A stretch of DNA of 64,000 nt, taken from the NCBI RefSeq assembly GCF_014282275.1, contig NZ_VFIA01000013.1, positions 120,529-184,528 on the forward strand. Direction: 5' to 3'. Both the position numbers and the translations under genes were made by a program. Positions 16,447-26,630 of the stretch are shown here, one piece after another. Every line of letters starts with the position of its first letter. Positions within the stretch are counted from its first letter, which is position 1. The notes under the pieces were generated by a model. That model did no database searches, was not told the origin of the DNA, and saw nothing but the letters and a program-made list of their open reading frames with translations. This DNA comes from Spirosoma utsteinense (GTDB lineage: Bacteria; Bacteroidota; Bacteroidia; Cytophagales; Spirosomataceae).

Positions 16447-18975
16447 CTACCCGAGAAATCGTTTCAGATAGGGGGCGGTTTTGCTTTTTGTGTTCGTAGC
16501 CACCGCTGCCGGTAAACCAGCGGCCACCACCCGGCCACCAGCTTCGCCTGCACCGGGCCCGATATCGATCACCCAAGCGCTACCGGCTACCACCCGCATG
16601 TCGTGTTCCACGACGATGACCGTGTTCCCCGCGCCAACCAGCCCCTCCAGCTGGGCAGTCAGTTTTTCTACGTCGGAAGGGTGCAGTCCTGTCGTGGGTT
16701 CATCGAGGATATACAGGGTATTGCCATGACCAACCCGTTGTAGTTCGGTAGCCAGTTTTATCCGCTGTGCCTCTCCGCCGGAAAGCTCGGTTGCGGGTTG
16801 TCCAAGTCGCAGATAACCCAGACCTACTTCCCGAAGCACCGTTAACGTTCGACGTACGGCTGTTTCCTCGTCGAAAAAGTCAAACGCTTCATCGACGGTC
16901 AGGGCCAGCACCTCCGCAATATTTTTGTCCCGGTAGGTTATTTCCAGCGTTTTGGCATTGTAGCGGGCTCCCTGGCATACCGGGCAGGGCGTGTAAACAC
17001 TGGGCAGGAAAAGCAGTTCGACCATGACGAAGCCCTCGCCCTGGCATTTTTCACAACGGCCCTTGGCCACATTGAACGAGAACCGTCCGGCATCGTACCG
17101 GCGGGCCCTAGCCATTTTGGTAGCCGCAAAAAGCTTCCGGACATGATCGAAGAGTCCGGTATAGGTAGCCAGATTGGAGCGTGGCGTTCGCCCGATGGGT
17201 TTCTGGTCGACCTGCACCAGGCGTTTGATCTGTTCCATGCCCGATAGGATACTTCCCCCCAGCGTGACAGGTCCGGCATCCTGCAACGGGTCGGTTTCGT
17301 CCTCGTCGGGCAGCGTACTACCCAGGGCTTCGGCTACGAGTTCGACCAGCACCTGACTGACCAAACTCGATTTGCCAGAACCGGAAACGCCCGTCACGGT
17401 TGTCAGAACTCCCAAAGGAAAATCGACCGTTAATCCATTCAAATTGTTGCGGGTTACATCAACCAGCCGCAGCCACCCCTTGTTCGTTCGCGGCTCGGGG
17501 CTCCGGAAAGTAAGGTCACCGAACAGATATTGCCGGGTCTTCGATGCAGCAATGCCTTCCAGACCATCGGGTGGCCCACTGTAGAGGATATGACCACCCT
17601 GTTCGCCAGCTGCCGGACCTACATCGACAATCCAGTCGGCCTGACGTATAACATCAAGATCGTGTTCGACCACAAACAATGAATTGCCGGATGCTTTCAG
17701 CCGGTTGAGCGCCCGCAGGAGAGCCTCCGTATCGGCAGGGTGCAGTCCGGCCGATGGCTCGTCCAGGACGTAGACGACGCCAAATAAATTCGACCGGACC
17801 TGCGTCGCCAGCCGCAGTCGCTGGTGCTCACCGGGTGAAAGTGTGGGCGTACTTCGCTCCAGCGACAGGTAACTCAGACCCAGGTCGATCATCACGTCCA
17901 GCCGGGCAACCAGGTCGGCAGCTATGCGCTGTACCACCATCGCCTTCTCCGGGTGTTCCTTCGCTAGTTTCGTTTGTTTACCTGTAGCGGGGTCAACGTA
18001 AGGGCGCATGATCGTTGCCAGTTCATCCAGCGCGATACGGGATATTTCGGTGATGTCATAGCCGGCAAAGGTGACAGCGAGCGACTCCCGACGAAGCCGT
18101 TTACCCTGACACAGCGAACATTCGGTACTGAGCATGTACTGCGAGACCCGTTTTTTCATCAACAGACTCGTGGTGTTGGCAAACGTTTGCCGCACGTATT
18201 TACGAACACCCGTGAACGTACCCATATAGCTGGGCGTGAGCTTTCGCCTGATCGCTTTTTGAACGTCTTCGCGTTCCCATCCTGAATAGACGGGCACTAC
18301 AGGCTGCTCCTCGGTGAACAGAATCCAGTCACGGTCTTTTTTGGACATATCGCGCCAGGGAATGTCGATATCGTATCCAAGTGTGATCAGTATCTCCCGC
18401 AAATTCTGCCCGTGCCAGGCCGTTGGCCAGGCAGCAATGGCGCGTTCACGAATTGTAAGCGAATCGTCGGGTACCATCGACTGCTCGGTCACTTCATAAA
18501 CCCGGCCCAGACCATGACATTGCGGACAGGCCCCCTCGGGCGTGTTGGGCGAGAAAGACTCCGCGTATAGGATCGACTGCCCGTTGGGGTAGTCTCCGGC
18601 CCGGGAGAATAACATGCGAAGCAGATTGGACACGGTGGTCACACTCCCCACCGACGAACGGGAGGTGGACGCCCCCCGTTGTTGTTGCAGGGCTACCGCA
18701 GGCGGCAACCCGTCTATTTCGTCGACTTCGGGAACGGCCATTTGATTGAACAGCCGCCGGGCGTAGGGCGACACCGATTCCAGATAACGGCGCTGGGCTT
18801 CGGCGTATAGCGTGCCAAAAGCTAACGACGATTTACCAGACCCGGAAACACCGGTAAAAACAACCAGCGCATCCCGCGGGATTGTAAGCGAAACGTTTTT
18901 GAGGTTGTTTTCGCGAGCCCCTACGACTCGAACAAATCCGGTTCCTATACTAGTTTGTTGAATTTCTTCCTGCAT
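16447..18975 (-). CDS. UvrA2-type excinuclease ATPase lacking the UvrB-binding domain
   Basis: An 842-residue UvrA paralogue with two ABC modules. Walker A motifs [10 protein letters not shown] appear twice, near residues 41-50 and again mid-protein; ABC signatures are [12 protein letters not shown] and [12 protein letters not shown]. Zinc-type cysteine pairs are present as [15 protein letters not shown] and [14 protein letters not shown]. It is about 100 residues shorter than true UvrA because the stretch after [20 protein letters not shown] goes straight to the first zinc module, omitting the UvrB-binding domain. Such short UvrA2 proteins are linked to DNA-binding drug tolerance and accessory repair. 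M at 18996 is an alternative start. Confidence 0.9.
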   Translation of the reverse strand: MQEEIQQTSIGTGFVRVVGARENNLKNVSLTIPRDALVVFTGVSGSGKSSLAFGTLYAEAQRRYLESVSPYARRLFNQMAVPEVDEIDGLPPAVALQQQRGASTSRSSVGSVTTVSNLLRMLFSRAGDYPNGQSILYAESFSPNTPEGACPQCHGLGRVYEVTEQSMVPDDSLTIRERAIAAWPTAWHGQNLREILITLGYDIDIPWRDMSKKDRDWILFTEEQPVVPVYSGWEREDVQKAIRRKLTPSYMGTFTGVRKYVRQTFANTTSLLMKKRVSQYMLSTECSLCQGKRLRRESLAVTFAGYDITEISRIALDELATIMRPYVDPATGKQTKLAKEHPEKAMVVQRIAADLVARLDVMIDLGLSYLSLERSTPTLSPGEHQRLRLATQVRSNLFGVVYVLDEPSAGLHPADTEALLRALNRLKASGNSLFVVEHDLDVIRQADWIVDVGPAAGEQGGHILYSGPPDGLEGIAASKTRQYLFGDLTFRSPEPRTNKGWLRLVDVTRNNLNGLTVDFPLGVLTTVTGVSGSGKSSLVSQVLVELVAEALGSTLPDEDETDPLQDAGPVTLGGSILSGMEQIKRLVQVDQKPIGRTPRSNLATYTGLFDHVRKLFAATKMARARRYDAGRFSFNVAKGRCEKCQGEGFVMVELLFLPSVYTPCPVCQGARYNAKTLEITYRDKNIAEVLALTVDEAFDFFDEETAVRRTLTVLREVGLGYLRLGQPATELSGGEAQRIKLATELQRVGHGNTLYILDEPTTGLHPSDVEKLTAQLEGLVGAGNTVIVVEHDMRVVAGSAWVIDIGPGAGEAGGRVVAAGLPAAVATNTKSKTAPYLKRFLG

Positions 18976-19065
18976 GCATTTGGTGATGAAGCTCACCCAG
19001 TACTACTGTTGTCTACAGGTTGTTGTTATCAGATCGACCATTTTAGTCAAACGTCCCTGGGCATC

Positions 19066-21732
19066 TTACCCCTTCAGACTCCCGTATTTCCGATTGATCA
19101 ACTCTGCCACTAGGCCTGTCCAGCCCGTTTGGTGACTAGCTCCAACGCCCCGACCATTGTCGCCGTCAAAATATTCATAGAACAGAACGTGATCCCGAAA
19201 GTGAGGGTCCCTGTATTTAGGATGAGCGCCAAAAGCAGGCCGGTGACCAGTCTCGTCAGTTGTAAACAGACGGATGAGCCGGTCCGCGAGTTCGGCTGCA
19301 GCGGCTTTCAGGGTGATTTGATGGCCTGACCCGACCGGGTATTCAATGGTGAACCCATCACCGAAGTAATCGTAAAATCGCTCCAGGCTCTCAATGAGCA
19401 GGTAGTTTACAGGCATCCAGACAGGGCCCCGCCAGTTACTGTTACCACCAAACATGCCGCTATCACTTTCGGCAGGCGTGTAGGCAAGCCGAAACGTTGT
19501 GTGATCCAGCGTAAATTCGTACGGCTGGTCGCGGTAAATTTTCGACACGCCCCGTACGCCGTGTGGGCTCAGGAATTCAGTTTCATCGAGTATTTTGGAC
19601 AAAAGCGATTTAAGCCGGAAGCCCCGCAGCAGGCTCAGCAGCCGTTTTTCGTTCATGCCCGCTTCGGTATAGCGCGACACCTGGTTGTAGAGGTCGGGGC
19701 GGTGGCCCTGGAACCAAACCATGCGCTCGACAAAGGCAGGCCGACTTTGAAGCAGTTTATCATCCAGTACCTCAACGGCAAACATAGGAATCAGCCCTAC
19801 CATCGTCCGGACACGCATCCGCTTCACGCCCCCATCCGACATCCGGATCTGGTCATAAAAGAAGCCGTCGGTTTCGTCCCACAAACCCCGGTTAACATCG
19901 CCTATGCTGGTGATGGCCCCGGCGATGTAAAGAAAATGGTCAAAAAATTTGGTGGCCAGTTCGTCGTACACCGCATCGTGGGCGGCTAGTTCCAGCGCAA
20001 TACGCATCATGTTTAGCGAATACATCGCCATCCAGCTAGTTCCATCGGCCTGTTCGAGGTGGCTTCCGCCGGGAAGTATCGCGTTCCGGTCAAACACGCC
20101 GATGTTGTCGAGGCCGAGAAAACCGCCTTCGAAGATATTATTTCCCGACTCGTCTTTGCGATTGACCCACCAGGTGAAGTTGAGCATCAACTTGTGGAAG
20201 ACGCCCCGTAAAAATGTCAGATCCTCTTCGCCTGCCGGCTTGCAGGCACAGTCCATCTGATACATACGCCAGGCTGCCCAGGCCTGCACCGGTGGATTCA
20301 CATCCGAGAAATTCCATTCGTAAGCGGGCAACTGCCCGTTGGGGTGCATGTACCACTCGTTGGTTAACAGCATCAGTTGCTGTTCGGCAAAGCGAGGGTC
20401 GATGACGGCGAGCGTCACACAGTGAAAGGCCCAGTCCCAGGCGGCATACCACGGATACTCCCATTTATCGGGCATCGACACGACGCCCGCGTTGATCAGT
20501 TGAAGCCACGTCCGGTTGCGGCCATGAATGCGTTCCTGGGGTGGTGGCGGACCATTGGCATCACCACCCAGCCACCGCGACACATCGTAGTAATAATACT
20601 GTTTGCTCCAGAGCATGCCCGCAAAAGCCTGCCGCTGTACGCGTTTCTCATCGGCGGTAGCATCGGCGGGCTGTATATGCGCGTAAAAGGCATCGGCTTC
20701 GGCTTTACGCCGGGCAACGATGCTGTCAAAATCAGCAAACGGTTTCTCATTACCGGCTACGTATGTCCCGGCATGCGTAAGCCTCAGCCGCACCGTGGCC
20801 GACTCGCCCGCATCCAGCGTGAGGCTATACTGAGCGGCCGATTTAGTACCCATGGTGCTCGGGTTGACGGTGTCCGTCCCGTGCAGGACGTAATCATTGA
20901 TGCCATCCTTGGGATAGCGGGTTCCTGCGTGGTTGTTGTAGAGCCGGGCGGTATTGGTTTCGTTTTCGCAGAAAAGCCAGGTTGGATGCCCGTCGGCATA
21001 ACATATATACTGACCCAGCGCAGAGCCTTCGGCGATGACGGTACCGTCTGGCTGTAATACAAGGGCAGGCCGCAGCCGGGGTACGCCATCCGAATCGTCG
21101 CCCCAGTGCCATGTGTTTCGAAACCAGAGTGTTGGCAGCAGGTGCAACACAGCCGGCTCCGTTCCCTGCTCCGGTCGGGCCCGGTTATGGACCGTAACCG
21201 TCATCAGAATATCCTGTGGCCCCGCCTTTGCATACGCCACGAACACGTCAAAATAGCGATCGTCGTCAAAGATACCGGTATCGAGCAATTCGAACTCAGG
21301 GTCCAACCGGCCCCGCTGCCGGTTTTCGGCCAGCAGTTGTTCATAGGGGTAAGCCGTATGCGGATACTTGTACAACATCCGCTGGTAAGCATGAGATGGG
21401 GCTGCGTCCAGGTAATAATAGAGTTCCTTGACATCCTCCCCATGATTGCCCTCTCCGTTGGTAAGCCCAAAATAACGTTCTTTTAAAATAGGGTCCTGCC
21501 CATTCCAGAGCGCCAGACCCAGACACAGCTGCTGACTATCATCGCAGAAGCCGGCTATCCCCTCTTCACCCCATCGGTAGGTATAGCTACGGGCCATGTC
21601 GTGGGTCGTGAAGTTCCAGGCGTCACCATTGGCGCTGTAATCCTCCCGGACGGTACCCCACTGGCGGTCGGAGACATACGGCCCCCACTGTCGCCACGCG
21701 GGATCGTCAAGGCGCTGTTGTTCAATGGTCAT
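19066..21732 (-). CDS. GH63-like alpha-glucosidase
   Basis: An 888-residue protein of the GH63/mannosyl-oligosaccharide glucosidase-like family (the bacterial group often named 'glucosidase', (alpha/alpha)6 barrel). Conserved blocks include WYAAWDWAFHCVTLA, LPAYEWNFSDVNPPVQAW, NSNWRGPVWMPVNYLL and the C-terminal FYEYFDGDNGRG...HQTGWTGLV that carries the likely catalytic Glu. No signal peptide is seen (MTIEQQRLDDPAW), so it is probably cytoplasmic. The substrate is an alpha-glucoside by family only. It lies between uvrA2 and an SDR glucose dehydrogenase on the same strand; sugar metabolism may link the latter two. Confidence 0.85.
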   Translation of the reverse strand: MTIEQQRLDDPAWRQWGPYVSDRQWGTVREDYSANGDAWNFTTHDMARSYTYRWGEEGIAGFCDDSQQLCLGLALWNGQDPILKERYFGLTNGEGNHGEDVKELYYYLDAAPSHAYQRMLYKYPHTAYPYEQLLAENRQRGRLDPEFELLDTGIFDDDRYFDVFVAYAKAGPQDILMTVTVHNRARPEQGTEPAVLHLLPTLWFRNTWHWGDDSDGVPRLRPALVLQPDGTVIAEGSALGQYICYADGHPTWLFCENETNTARLYNNHAGTRYPKDGINDYVLHGTDTVNPSTMGTKSAAQYSLTLDAGESATVRLRLTHAGTYVAGNEKPFADFDSIVARRKAEADAFYAHIQPADATADEKRVQRQAFAGMLWSKQYYYYDVSRWLGGDANGPPPPQERIHGRNRTWLQLINAGVVSMPDKWEYPWYAAWDWAFHCVTLAVIDPRFAEQQLMLLTNEWYMHPNGQLPAYEWNFSDVNPPVQAWAAWRMYQMDCACKPAGEEDLTFLRGVFHKLMLNFTWWVNRKDESGNNIFEGGFLGLDNIGVFDRNAILPGGSHLEQADGTSWMAMYSLNMMRIALELAAHDAVYDELATKFFDHFLYIAGAITSIGDVNRGLWDETDGFFYDQIRMSDGGVKRMRVRTMVGLIPMFAVEVLDDKLLQSRPAFVERMVWFQGHRPDLYNQVSRYTEAGMNEKRLLSLLRGFRLKSLLSKILDETEFLSPHGVRGVSKIYRDQPYEFTLDHTTFRLAYTPAESDSGMFGGNSNWRGPVWMPVNYLLIESLERFYDYFGDGFTIEYPVGSGHQITLKAAAAELADRLIRLFTTDETGHRPAFGAHPKYRDPHFRDHVLFYEYFDGDNGRGVGASHQTGWTGLVAELINRKYGSLKG

Positions 21733-21838
21733 GGCTGGGATGGCATAAAACCGGATTACTAATTTACGAACGTTTTCCTACGCGCACTGGTCGCCTGTGT
21801 TTCTGATGCGGCCTCCTCCCTCATCAGCGGTACCCGAA

Positions 21839-22648
21839 CTAGCCGCCGTCCACAAATGATTCGAGCACGGTCATGCCGCCATCGATAAAGATACTGGCTC
21901 CAGTAATATAGTCGGATAGATCGGATGCCAGGAACACAGCCAGGTTACCTACATCTTTCGGTTGACCAATGCGGTTGTAAGGAATCAGCGACATGAGGCT
22001 GTTGAGGGCTTGTGGCGTGTCCCAGGCGGGCCGGTTAATGGGCGTCTGGATAGCGCCGGGGCAAATACTGTTTACGCGAATCTGACGGTCGCCATATTCC
22101 TGCGCCAGTGACTGCATAAGCATCTTAATGGCCCCCTTCGAGGCTGCATAGTTGATGTGACCCGCCCAGGGTATGACTTCATGAACCGAACTCATGCAGA
22201 TGATTTTACCCGTAGCTGCCGATACCTCCGGGCGAGGGCCCCGGCGCAGAAACTCGCGAATGGCTTCGCGCGCACACAGGAACTGCCCCGTCAGGTTGAT
22301 GCCGATCACGGTATTCCACTCAGCGAGGGTCATTTCGTGAAATTTAGCATCCTTTTGAAGCCCGGCGTTATTGACCAGAATATCGACTGTCCCATAAGCG
22401 GCTACTACATCGGCAAACATCCTGATGACTTCATCCTCGTTGCTGACATCACATTGAGCGATCATTCCCGTGCCACCCTCGTCCGTAATTTCTTTCAATA
22501 TAGCCTCGGCGGCCTCCTTCGACTTCGCAGAGGAGTGATTGATCACCACAGTGGCACCGGCCTGCGCCATCGACTTGGCGATGCCTGTGCCAATACCGCT
22601 GCTGGCCCCGGTGATAAGGGCGATTTGTCCTTTCAGTACAGTCTCCAT
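21839..22648 (-). CDS. SDR dehydrogenase, glucose 1-dehydrogenase-like
   Basis: A 269-residue classical short-chain dehydrogenase. NAD(P) binding is shown by TGASSGIG near residues 13-20 and LVNNAG; catalysis by the Ser in ICMSSVHEV and the YAASK motif. The overall sequence, including VINHSSAKSKEAAEA and SLIPYNRIGQPKDVGNLAVFL, resembles Bacillus-type glucose 1-dehydrogenases, which oxidise beta-D-glucose to gluconolactone. The adjacent glucosidase on the same strand is consistent with glucose as substrate, but SDR specificity is hard to read from sequence alone. Confidence 0.88.
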   Translation of the reverse strand: METVLKGQIALITGASSGIGTGIAKSMAQAGATVVINHSSAKSKEAAEAILKEITDEGGTGMIAQCDVSNEDEVIRMFADVVAAYGTVDILVNNAGLQKDAKFHEMTLAEWNTVIGINLTGQFLCAREAIREFLRRGPRPEVSAATGKIICMSSVHEVIPWAGHINYAASKGAIKMLMQSLAQEYGDRQIRVNSICPGAIQTPINRPAWDTPQALNSLMSLIPYNRIGQPKDVGNLAVFLASDLSDYITGASIFIDGGMTVLESFVDGG

Positions 22649-22807
22649 ATAAAAAGCAGTTTAGTAGAGGTAAGCACTTTAAGGAGGGTTTGGTTTATGA
22701 ATACCACTTTATCGGCCTGATGATAGTGGAGTCGCCTGCCAACTATTCCACTAATTTAGGGCGTGCATTGCCCGTATTGGTGCGTCCTGACTCAATCTCC
22801 CATCCCT

Positions 22808-23821
22808 ATGTTTACGACTAAACGTGTTCCCTTTTACCTAGTATTCCCCTTTGCCCGGCGGTCTGTCCTGCTTTTTCTGGCCTACTCCACGGTACTATGC
22901 TCTCTATACTCATTGGCGGGATGGACGTTTCTGGCCATCCCGTTTGTTCCCGTTGCCACCATCGGAACAGCCGTTGCCTTTTATGTCGGCTTTAAAAGTA
23001 ACTCGTCGTATGATCGCCTGTGGGAAGCCCGCCGAATCTGGGGTAGCCTCACCAACGCCAGCCGTTCGTGGGGTATCATGGTCCTGGACTACCTCGCTGA
23101 CCGGGAAACCAGCGACCCGGCTCACCGTACGGGTTTACAAACCGTTCATCGGGAATTGATCTACCGCCATCTGGCTTTCCTGACGGCTCTCCGGGTGCAA
23201 CTTCGGCAAAAACCCGTTTGGGAGCTACACCGCGACCCCGCTCATGAAGTCGTTGAACGGATCAAGGAATTTCGGCAGTGTAGCCTGGATAAAGAACTAA
23301 GCCGCTTTTTGCCGGCCAGCGAAATCGAGCAACTCATCAGGCACCCCAATCCGGCTACCGTGTTGATGCGCCAGCAGTCGGCACAACTCCGACAACTGCG
23401 TGATGCCGGCTACTTGTCGGACTACTACTATGTCGACATGGAACGCATGCTGGTTGAATTTTATACGCAGCAGGGCGGCTGCGAACGCATCAAGTCCTTT
23501 CCTTTTCCCCGTCAGTATGCCTTTTTCAGCTACGTGTTTGTCTGGCTTTTTATCGCCGTACTTCCGTTCGGCCTCCTGACCGAGATGGCCAAGACCAGCG
23601 CCTGGCATGTCTGGCTAACCGTTCCCTTCTTCACGGTTATTGCCTGGGTCTTCAACACAATGGAAATTGTGGGCGACACAAGCGAAAATCCATTCGAAAA
23701 CAGTATCAATGATGTTCCGATGACGGCCATTTGCCGCAACATCGAAATCGACCTGCGCGATATGCTGGGCGAAACGGAACTTCCCAAACGTGTACAATCA
23801 GTAAATGATATCCTGATGTAG
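22808..23821 (+). CDS. bestrophin family ion channel
   Basis: A 337-residue bacterial bestrophin homologue (UPF0187/YneE type), forming pentameric anion or cation channels in the inner membrane. Membrane helices are seen near residues 20-55 and 235-285. Family signatures are FYVGFKSNSSYDRLWEARR and the C-terminal EIVGDTSENPFENSINDVP, which forms the cytosolic calcium/gate region in the family. ATG 22808 gives MFTTKRVPFYLVF; the longer frame from 22763 adds nothing conserved. It is divergent from the SDR gene. Confidence 0.9.
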   Translation: MFTTKRVPFYLVFPFARRSVLLFLAYSTVLCSLYSLAGWTFLAIPFVPVATIGTAVAFYVGFKSNSSYDRLWEARRIWGSLTNASRSWGIMVLDYLADRETSDPAHRTGLQTVHRELIYRHLAFLTALRVQLRQKPVWELHRDPAHEVVERIKEFRQCSLDKELSRFLPASEIEQLIRHPNPATVLMRQQSAQLRQLRDAGYLSDYYYVDMERMLVEFYTQQGGCERIKSFPFPRQYAFFSYVFVWLFIAVLPFGLLTEMAKTSAWHVWLTVPFFTVIAWVFNTMEIVGDTSENPFENSINDVPMTAICRNIEIDLRDMLGETELPKRVQSVNDILM

Positions 23822-24161
23822 CCCTATAATTGCGATTAAATTAATCGGGATCAGGGCAGTTTGTAAGACAAAACACAGAATTGACAAATTGGGCAAAAAG
23901 AAGCAAATTGTACTTTACCGATGAAAAATAGCGGATCATACGTTCATAGTGCTAAGATTTTGGATTATTAAAATAATACAACCGATGCGCCACAAATAGG
24001 GACTTATTGTACTTTTCCAATAATCATCCTATTATCCTAATACTGAATTGTCTTTTTAGACGAACTTTTGCTAAAAGGCTGGTTTTCAGCAGTTGACCAC
24101 TTGCATTAAGGACTTGGGTTGCCCCACCTTTGTCACGGTCAAACCACCAAAATACAACCTG
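23822..24161. other. intergenic region, AT-rich, with possible promoter
   Basis: This 340-base spacer holds no gene I can support. It is clearly more AT-rich than its surroundings. Near its end, TTG at 24101-24103 and CACCTTTG at 24125-24132 (one change from TAnnTTTG, spacing 21) could form the promoter of the next gene. No strong terminator is seen behind the bestrophin gene. Confidence 0.4.
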
Positions 24162-24782
24162 ATGAAAAAGTTTCGTTTATCAATCGCTGTACTATTATCA
24201 GTATGGAGTCTGGCCGGCACGGGAGGTGCCAAAGCCGACAATGGTTCGGGAGCTAATGGGGTGAAAATCGAGAAGTCCGAGAACAAGAAAGTTCGCCTAT
24301 ATATCCCGACAGACAATGCCAAGGCAAATTCAGCTGTCGACGTAGCTATCATTGATGTTGACGGTACGGTGCTCTACAAGGGCGTTGCCACCCGGAACAA
24401 ATCGGGTCAGCAGTCATTCAACCTCAAGAATCTGCCAGATGGTCAGTATTACATCACGGCGGGCAACAATGCCTGGTGGATGTCGCAGGGCGTAATCATT
24501 CGGGGCAATTCCCTGGTAGTAGATTCCCGCAATCTACAGCAGGTAATGCAGCCAACGATCACCACCTACGAGAAAAACAAGATCGAAGTGACCATGCCTG
24601 CCGTCAATATCACCGACGCCAGCGTAGCCATCTACGACGCGCAAAATGTGTTGGTACATGCCGACAAACTTACCGGTACCAAACGCCGGTTCGACCTGTC
24701 GACGCTGCCAGAAGGTGCTTATACCTTCGTTGTTGGACCGGATCAGAAGCATTTCTCATCCCGTATTGACGTTCGTCGCTAA
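24162..24782 (+). CDS. secreted protein with two beta-sandwich-like domains
   Basis: A 206-residue secreted protein of unknown function. ATG 24162 opens a typical signal peptide (MKKFRLSIAVLLSVWSL, then GGAKA|D). Two similar halves follow: VDVAIIDVDGTVLYKGV...NLPDGQYYITAG and ASVAIYDAQNVLVHADK...TLPEGAYTFVVG. Each reads like the LPxGxY turn of the DUF3244/T9SS C-terminal-type Ig-like modules common in Bacteroidota, which shape secreted or surface proteins. No catalytic residues are evident. A long hairpin follows the stop. Confidence 0.7.
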   Translation: MKKFRLSIAVLLSVWSLAGTGGAKADNGSGANGVKIEKSENKKVRLYIPTDNAKANSAVDVAIIDVDGTVLYKGVATRNKSGQQSFNLKNLPDGQYYITAGNNAWWMSQGVIIRGNSLVVDSRNLQQVMQPTITTYEKNKIEVTMPAVNITDASVAIYDAQNVLVHADKLTGTKRRFDLSTLPEGAYTFVVGPDQKHFSSRIDVRR

Positions 24783-24823
24783 ACACATCCCCTAGCAGAC
24801 CAACCTCTCGGACAGGTCGGGAT

Positions 24824-24884
24824 GCTTACCCAATCAAACGCCCCAACGGCTACTCTAGCTGTTGGGGCGTTTGATTGGGTAAGC
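24824..24884. terminator. 24-bp perfect inverted repeat, bidirectional terminator
   Basis: GCTTACCCAATCAAACGCCC... at 24824-24847 is exactly inverted at 24861-24884, and the inner bases add about five more pairs around a three-base loop. It lies between the convergent secreted-protein gene and uvsE. Confidence 0.8.
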
Positions 24885-24933
24885 AGACTCTAACTCTTAT
24901 GGGGCGGTACTCCGTACCAAAAGGAGCCGGGGA

Positions 24934-25911
24934 TTAGGGACAAGTTATTTCTGCCGGGGGAACTTCGGGGTCCTGTTTTTTTTGCTGGTTCATCAACTTC
25001 GCCAGTTTGGGGTTCATGGCTGGCTCTTCACCCCGCAGTCGTAATATCGATAACTCTTTCATTTTGGATTCAAAGACGATGTCCACGTCTCTGCCGTAGG
25101 TATTGACCGGCGAGTATAGCCAGTCGGCATGCGCTTCGCGCCTTGCTTTGGGGTCTTCCCGCTCCTGTCTCGAATCTGAATAGTGGAATACAGGCCGAAC
25201 ATCCCACGTATTGTAGGCCATCAGAAAAGCTTCTTCCTGAGTCAGCTCTCCGGGATTCAGCGCGTGGTGGAAATAATCGAAAACAACGGGCGTCCCAATC
25301 GTTTCATATACAGGCACCAGATCGGCCACACCATACAGGCTAACCCGGTCGTCGTTCTCGACCGTAAGCCGGGCGCGAAGATTTTCGGAAAGTCGCATAA
25401 AGTTCTGACAGAATCGGGCCAGCGTCCCTGATTTATCGCCGTAAGTGCCACCTGCATGGATATTGATTTTATTCCAGTGGGACGGTTTCAGCCCCATCAG
25501 GTCGAACACTTCCGACTGGTACTCGAGGTCAACGATGGTATTATCGAGTACCTTACCTTGTCCGGCCAGATGATTGAAGGGACCGGGATGCATTGTCAGG
25601 CGGATGGGCCGGGCACCAATCTCTTCGAGTGTGGCCCGAATCTCGGTATAGTCAGGCAAGCTGGCAAGCAGGTACTCCGAGGCCCACGGAAACAAGTCTG
25701 ATGAGATACGGAACAGGCCAAATCCATGAGCCAGATTCCAGTCCACGATCTTCAGCAAATCCTGCACATTTTTCAACGCCAGTTCTGACGCATATGCAAT
25801 TCCTTTCTCGACGAATGTTTTCCTGATCATTCCTCGATTTGTCATAACTTTATCAACCTGTAGACTTAGGTTAATACAAGCATACCCAACATTGACTGGC
25901 GATAAATTCAT
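24934..25911 (-). CDS. uvsE: UV damage endonuclease UvsE
   Basis: A 325-residue UVDE-family endonuclease with a TIM-barrel fold that nicks DNA 5' to UV photoproducts independently of UvrABC. Family blocks are VGYACINLSL at the N-terminus, FRISSDLFPWAS, RLTMHPGPFNHL, NIHAGGTYGDKSG, LTVENDDR, VFDYFHHALNPG and FHYSDSR; these hold the His, Glu and Asp metal ligands. The C-terminal HADWLYSP and the final DVDIVFESKMKELSILRL are also typical. The same window carries a UvrA2 and a SplB-like gene. The upstream spacer contains a short inverted repeat that could be regulatory. Confidence 0.93.
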   Translation of the reverse strand: MNLSPVNVGYACINLSLQVDKVMTNRGMIRKTFVEKGIAYASELALKNVQDLLKIVDWNLAHGFGLFRISSDLFPWASEYLLASLPDYTEIRATLEEIGARPIRLTMHPGPFNHLAGQGKVLDNTIVDLEYQSEVFDLMGLKPSHWNKINIHAGGTYGDKSGTLARFCQNFMRLSENLRARLTVENDDRVSLYGVADLVPVYETIGTPVVFDYFHHALNPGELTQEEAFLMAYNTWDVRPVFHYSDSRQEREDPKARREAHADWLYSPVNTYGRDVDIVFESKMKELSILRLRGEEPAMNPKLAKLMNQQKKQDPEVPPAEITCP

Positions 25912-25933
25912 GAGAATTTAACTGGATAATAGC

Positions 25934-25966
25934 CTGTACGGTTTCAATTTTTGACCGTTCGTACAG
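25934..25966. promoter_or_regulatory. CTGTACG...CGTACAG inverted repeat upstream of uvsE
   Basis: CTGTACG at 25934-25940 and CGTACAG at 25960-25966 are inverted, with a partial inner ACGGT/ACCGT pairing. It is 23 bases upstream of the uvsE start and could be a repressor site, for instance for damage induction. No experimental or consensus support is available. Confidence 0.3.
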
Positions 25967-26101
25967 AAGTTACCCCTAAACGGTGACAATCATTGGCTCA
26001 TCTCCTATCTTCCGCTACCCAGAAGCGACGTGAAGTTCCGGCACTAGCTCTGCTCCCACCTTACCTCAATCCAGAGCGATCTGGAGCAACTGACGCTGTT
26101 T

Positions 26102-26500
26102 ATGGAAGATTTTACCCCTGAACAAGTTACCGTGATTGCTACCGGTTATCAATCGATGGCCCGCGCCCTGAATGAGTTTCAAACGAGACGCTGGTCAGAA
26201 TTTTCGCATGAGCAACAACTGGACCTGAATGCGTACCAGAACAGTCTGCTCAACCGGGCGCAGGATCTACAGGCATTGGTCGTACGGCCAGCGTTCAACA
26301 ATACGGCTGAGATGACAGCCTACATCGTACAGGCTCTCTACAAGGCGGAAGACAATTTGAAACACATACGTAACCTGACGGTGGCGCTCAACGTTGGGGC
26401 AATAACGGTTGCGCTGGCGTCCTACGTGGCCCGCGCTAACCTGCGTGGCATACAGACTGCCCTGCGGGAGCTAGGAAATTTATTGGTGGTGGAAGAATGA
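26102..26500 (+). CDS. hypothetical helical protein
   Basis: A 132-residue protein I do not recognise. It is predicted to be mostly alpha-helical with no signal peptide. There is a moderately hydrophobic stretch at residues 95-112 (VALNVGAITVALASYVA) that might pack internally or touch the membrane. The codon usage and clean start at ATG 26102 suggest a real gene, and a long terminator-like repeat follows directly after the stop. Neighbours (uvsE divergent, FKBP convergent) give no clue to function. Confidence 0.6.
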   Translation: MEDFTPEQVTVIATGYQSMARALNEFQTRRWSEFSHEQQLDLNAYQNSLLNRAQDLQALVVRPAFNNTAEMTAYIVQALYKAEDNLKHIRNLTVALNVGAITVALASYVARANLRGIQTALRELGNLLVVEE

Positions 26501-26509
26501 AATAAAAGA

Positions 26510-26620
26510 GGGAGTAAAGGGAGGAGGGGGACGAGAGGGAAGAAGGGGATAATTTCGCGGCCATTTACAGACCCGCTATTTCCCTTTACTCCCTTTCGTC
26601 CCCCTCCTCCCTTTTCTCCC
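26510..26620. terminator. long polypurine inverted repeat, bidirectional terminator
   Basis: A stem of about 31 bp (26510-26540 with 26590-26620) has one mismatch and one G-T pair; 26516-26533 is perfect with 26597-26614. The left arm is almost pure purine (GGGAGGAGGGGGACGAG). It sits between convergent genes and shares its GGGACGAG core with the repeat at 53282. Confidence 0.75.
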
Positions 26621-26630
26621 TCCTCCTTTA

